64,000 nt of DNA from Streptomyces sp. XM4193 (GTDB taxonomy: Bacteria > Actinomycetota > Actinomycetes > Streptomycetales > Streptomycetaceae): contig NZ_JALLGK010000002.1 in the NCBI RefSeq assembly GCF_023072595.1, forward strand, positions 496,001 to 560,000, in the 5' to 3' direction. The position numbers were made by a program, and so were the translations under genes. This document shows, in pieces, positions 61,655-64,000 of the stretch (its first letter is position 1; each line of letters begins with the position of its first letter). The notes beneath the pieces were generated by a model. The model saw nothing but the letters and a program-made list of their open reading frames with translations, was not told the origin of the DNA and searched no databases.

Positions 61655-61954
61655 GTCCGCGAGCGTAGAAGAGCCCCGGCCCGGGCCGGGGAGCGGCCCG
61701 GCCCGTCGCCGGTCCGTGAGCCGGGCGACCCGCGGCGCGCCCGCCCCGGCGAGCCCCGCCCCAAGCCCGCGCCGCGAGCCCTGCCCCAAGCCCGCCCCGG
61801 CGAGCCCCGCCGAAGTCCGCGCCGCGCCCGTACCCCGACCCTCGACGCCGTGTCCCGGCTCCCGTCCACACGGAGCGCCGGGACATGCGCGTACGGCCGG
61901 ACCGCCGGCTCGGCGCCGACGTCCCGACCGTACGCACCCCCGCCCGCCCGGAGG
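61655..61954. other. Intergenic region with CCCGCCCC-type repeats
   Basis: Three hundred bases between the CPBP and serine-hydrolase genes. Degenerate repeats of GGCGAGCCCCGCC/CAAGCCCGC occur at about 61740-61815. No coding signal was recognised. Confidence 0.4.
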
Positions 61955-63169
61955 TCAGTCGCGGGCCTCGCACACGGTGCGGTCCAGCATCCGCATGATC
62001 GCCCGGTCGCCGGCCACGAGCGTGGCGTCACTGATGCCGTTGGCGGTGGAGGCCACTCCCACCCGGCCGTCGTCGGTGAACGCCAGCCGCACGGTGTTGC
62101 CGACCAGGTCGCCGTGGTGCGCCCAGAACTTGCCGCCGCAGCTCAGCGGGTGGGACATCAGACCCAGCCCGTACCGTGCGCCCGGCCAGATCTCGGTGAA
62201 CTCCTCCGGCATCGGCACCGTGGTGCGCATGGCGCGCAGCTCCGCCGGGGCGAGCAGCTTCCCGCGGAGCAGCGCGGTGAAGAAGCGGTCCAGGTCCCGG
62301 TGGGTGCTTATCAGTTCACCGGCCGAGTCGCCCCAGGTGACGGAGTACTCGGTGGTGTCCGTCCACTCCCCGGAGTCCGCGAACCGCTGGTACGAGCGGG
62401 AGTGCGGCCCTCGGATGCCGGTGTCCCGGCCCGGGGCGTAGGTGTCCTTCAGGCCCAGCGGGCGGATGATGCGGTCCGTGACCTCGGTGCGCCAGTCGTT
62501 GCCGGTCACCGCCTCGATGATCATGCCGGCCAGTACGAAGTTGGTGTTGGAGTACTCCCAGTCCGGCTCGGGGTCGTCCTTGGCCGCGGGCGGGAAGCTC
62601 GGCTTCTGTGCCACGGCGAGGCCGACCAGCTCGCGCGGGGTCCACTGCTTCCAGCGGTCCCGCTCGAAGGACTCCGCGTCGCCGAGGGGGAGTTGGGCGG
62701 TGTAGTTGTGCAGTCCGCTGGTGTTCTGGAGCAGGTTGCGCACGGTGATCGCGCTGCCGTCGTTGCCGTTGCCGCGGACCAGCCCCGGCAGCCACTCCTC
62801 CACCGTGTCCTCCAGCGACAGCCTTCCCTCGCCGACGAGTTGGAGGACGACGGTGGAGGTGAAGGTCTTGGTGGTGCTGGCGATCCGGTAGCTCGCGCCG
62901 GACGGCGGTGCGGCGTCCCCGTCCAGATCCCGCAGGCCCTGGTTGGTCTCGCTGTGCTTGCGGCCGTCCCGCAGACCCGCGGTGATCGAGACGAACTCCC
63001 CCTGTTCCAGGGCGCGTCGGGCCTCCTTCCGGAGCACCTTCGAAGCTCCGGCCGACGCGTCCCGGGCGGCCCCGTTCTCGGCGTGGGCGGCTCCCGTGGT
63101 GGCGGTCGTCACGACGATCGCGGCCAGCGCCGCAGCCGAACCGAGCCTGCGCATACGTGTGTTGGTCAT
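61955..63169 (-). CDS. Secreted serine hydrolase (beta-lactamase / DD-peptidase fold)
   Basis: 404 residues. A signal peptide (MTNTRMRRLGSAAALAAIVV ... AHA, about residue 30) is followed by the penicillin-binding fold: STTK at residues 98-101 (SxxK), YSNTN (YxN) and a HHG near the C-terminus in place of KTG. This is the class C/D-Ala-D-Ala carboxypeptidase (R61-like) group; substrate may be peptidoglycan or a small ester. It is divergent from the ArsC-like gene. Confidence 0.9.
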   Translation of the reverse strand: MTNTRMRRLGSAAALAAIVVTTATTGAAHAENGAARDASAGASKVLRKEARRALEQGEFVSITAGLRDGRKHSETNQGLRDLDGDAAPPSGASYRIASTTKTFTSTVVLQLVGEGRLSLEDTVEEWLPGLVRGNGNDGSAITVRNLLQNTSGLHNYTAQLPLGDAESFERDRWKQWTPRELVGLAVAQKPSFPPAAKDDPEPDWEYSNTNFVLAGMIIEAVTGNDWRTEVTDRIIRPLGLKDTYAPGRDTGIRGPHSRSYQRFADSGEWTDTTEYSVTWGDSAGELISTHRDLDRFFTALLRGKLLAPAELRAMRTTVPMPEEFTEIWPGARYGLGLMSHPLSCGGKFWAHHGDLVGNTVRLAFTDDGRVGVASTANGISDATLVAGDRAIMRMLDRTVCEARD

Positions 63170-63293
63170 GTCTTCCTCTCCCGAAGATCTCTGCGAACAG
63201 CCTGCCGCCGGACGGGCCGGCGCACGATGGTGGTGGCCACCCGCTCGTACGGGGTGCCAGCACCACCCCTCCAGGTGGCTCTAGGTTGGGGGG

Positions 63294-63659
63294 ATGGAGA
63301 TCTGGATCAATCCCGCATGCTCGAAGTGCCGGTCCGCGCTGACGCTGCTGGACGAGGAGGGCGTGCAGCACACCGTGCGCCGCTACCTCGACGACCCGCC
63401 GACGGAGGACGAACTGCGGGCGGTGCTCGACCGGTTGGGCCTCGAACCCTGGGACATCACCAGGACCGGGGAGGCGATCGGCAAGGAGCTGGGCATCGGC
63501 GACTGGCCCCGCGAGCCCGGCGAACGCGAGCGCTGGATCGCCGCGCTCTCCGAGCATCCCAAGCTGATCCAGCGCCCGATCATCACCGCGGACGACGGCA
63601 GCGCGGTGGTCGGCCGGAGCGAGGAAGCGGTGCGCGAGGCGATGCGGCGCAGCGGTTAG
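63294..63659 (+). CDS. ArsC/Spx-like thioredoxin-fold protein
   Basis: 121 residues. CSKCRSA gives Cys9 and Cys12; the LIQRPII segment and the RRYLDDPPTEDEL opening match the glutaredoxin-type arsenate reductase/Spx/YffB family. Arsenate reduction would use Cys9; the second Cys is unusual for E. coli ArsC, and no ars genes are near, so arsenic function is unproven. GGTTGGGGGG precedes ATG 63294. Confidence 0.88.
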   Translation: MEIWINPACSKCRSALTLLDEEGVQHTVRRYLDDPPTEDELRAVLDRLGLEPWDITRTGEAIGKELGIGDWPREPGERERWIAALSEHPKLIQRPIITADDGSAVVGRSEEAVREAMRRSG

Positions 63660-63806
63660 CCGGTGCGCCGCCCGCGGCCGGGGCACGGTGTCGGGCGTCC
63701 CCCGCGCCCCGGCTCGGCACACCACGGTTCGCGCCCCGTGCCCCGCGGCGGTGCGCGGCCGGTCGGCGCCCGTGCCCGGGGCGTGCCGGCCGCGTCGACC
63801 GCGGCG

Positions 63807-64000
63807 TCAGAGCGGTTCGGCCAGCGGCACCAGTGAGTAGCCCCGCTCGATCAGCCGCGGCAGGTAGTACGCGAGTGCGGCGACGGTCTGGGACCGGTCG
63901 CCGCCGCCGTCGTGCGCCAGGACGATCGCGCCCGGGTGCGCGCCGTTGAGTACCCGGCGGCGGATCGTGGCGGTGCCGGGAGACTTCCAGTCCAGGGTGT
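63807..64000 (-). CDS. Polysaccharide deacetylase, C-terminal fragment (window edge)
   Basis: The last ~64 residues of a NodB-homology deacetylase: TLDWKSPG (motif 3-like), IVLAHDGGGDRSQTV (motif with the second His) and PLAEPL at the end. It should remove acetyl groups from peptidoglycan or chitin oligomers outside the cell. The rest of the gene lies beyond 64000. Confidence 0.85.
   Translation of the reverse strand, partial: TLDWKSPGTATIRRRVLNGAHPGAIVLAHDGGGDRSQTVAALAYYLPRLIERGYSLVPLAEPL

Overview
The window is a high-GC actinobacterial chromosome segment, almost certainly from a Streptomyces or close relative. Support: strong third-position GC bias, GTG/TTG starts, leaderless-type promoters, a DUF4191 / RDD / glnA arrangement like that downstream of lipA in S. 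coelicolor, an XRE + DUF397 pair beside a HATPase protein, type VII-type toxin genes, and rare TTA leucine codons. No rRNA, tRNA, CRISPR array or insertion sequence was recognised.

Layout. 1-3.4 kb: nitrogen block with a conserved membrane protein, an RDD protein and glnA behind a textbook GlnR operator. 3.5-7.6 kb: GNAT acetyltransferase, class II Fic protein with its own operator-like palindrome, two small secreted four-cysteine SH3-like proteins, and a membrane-anchored Mrr-type nuclease. 7.7-12.5 kb: two coupled Ser/Thr kinases with extracytoplasmic beta-propellers. 12.7-18.1 kb: a zinc-uptake locus of the AztABCD type with two AztD-like proteins and a Zur box between the divergent arms. 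18.5-23.7 kb: CsbD, threonine degradation (tdh-kbl), a LysR regulator and a second GNAT. 23.8-29.4 kb: AidB-like acyl-CoA dehydrogenase, PaaX-like regulator and a large NACHT NTPase that may be an anti-phage NLR-like protein.

29.5-40.3 kb is the most distinctive part. A P-loop protein and a WXG100-like protein precede a 1680-residue CpnT-like polymorphic toxin carrying both a papain-like glutamine-deamidase domain and a C-terminal PD-(D/E)XK nuclease-like domain. It overlaps an Imm49-family immunity gene, followed by two further units of [remnant of the toxin 3' end + Imm49 gene]. The remnants are progressively decayed (one in-frame stop, then a large internal deletion), and the second immunity gene is frameshifted in a CT-dinucleotide run. 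This stretch is visibly richer in A+T than its surroundings. A small YrhB/Imm35-like protein closes the island.

40.3-54.8 kb: DUF397, an XRE regulator broken by two apparent frameshifts, a HATPase, a flavodoxin, glutamate decarboxylase, a secreted beta-helix protein, an SDR/MarR pair with a doubled operator, two MmyB-type XRE regulators, a dienelactone-hydrolase-like enzyme, an AGPS-like FAD oxidase, a two-domain glyoxalase protein with TTA as second codon, and a SigG-like ECF sigma factor coupled to a small membrane protein. 54.9-64 kb: alpha/beta hydrolase, VOC protein, a succinate dehydrogenase operon (sdhCAB) divergent from a LysR gene, CPBP protease, serine hydrolase, ArsC-like protein and a truncated polysaccharide deacetylase at the edge.

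All functional assignments come from reading the sequence; no searches were run. Start codons were chosen from ribosome-binding sites, overlaps and domain ends, and several are stated as uncertain.
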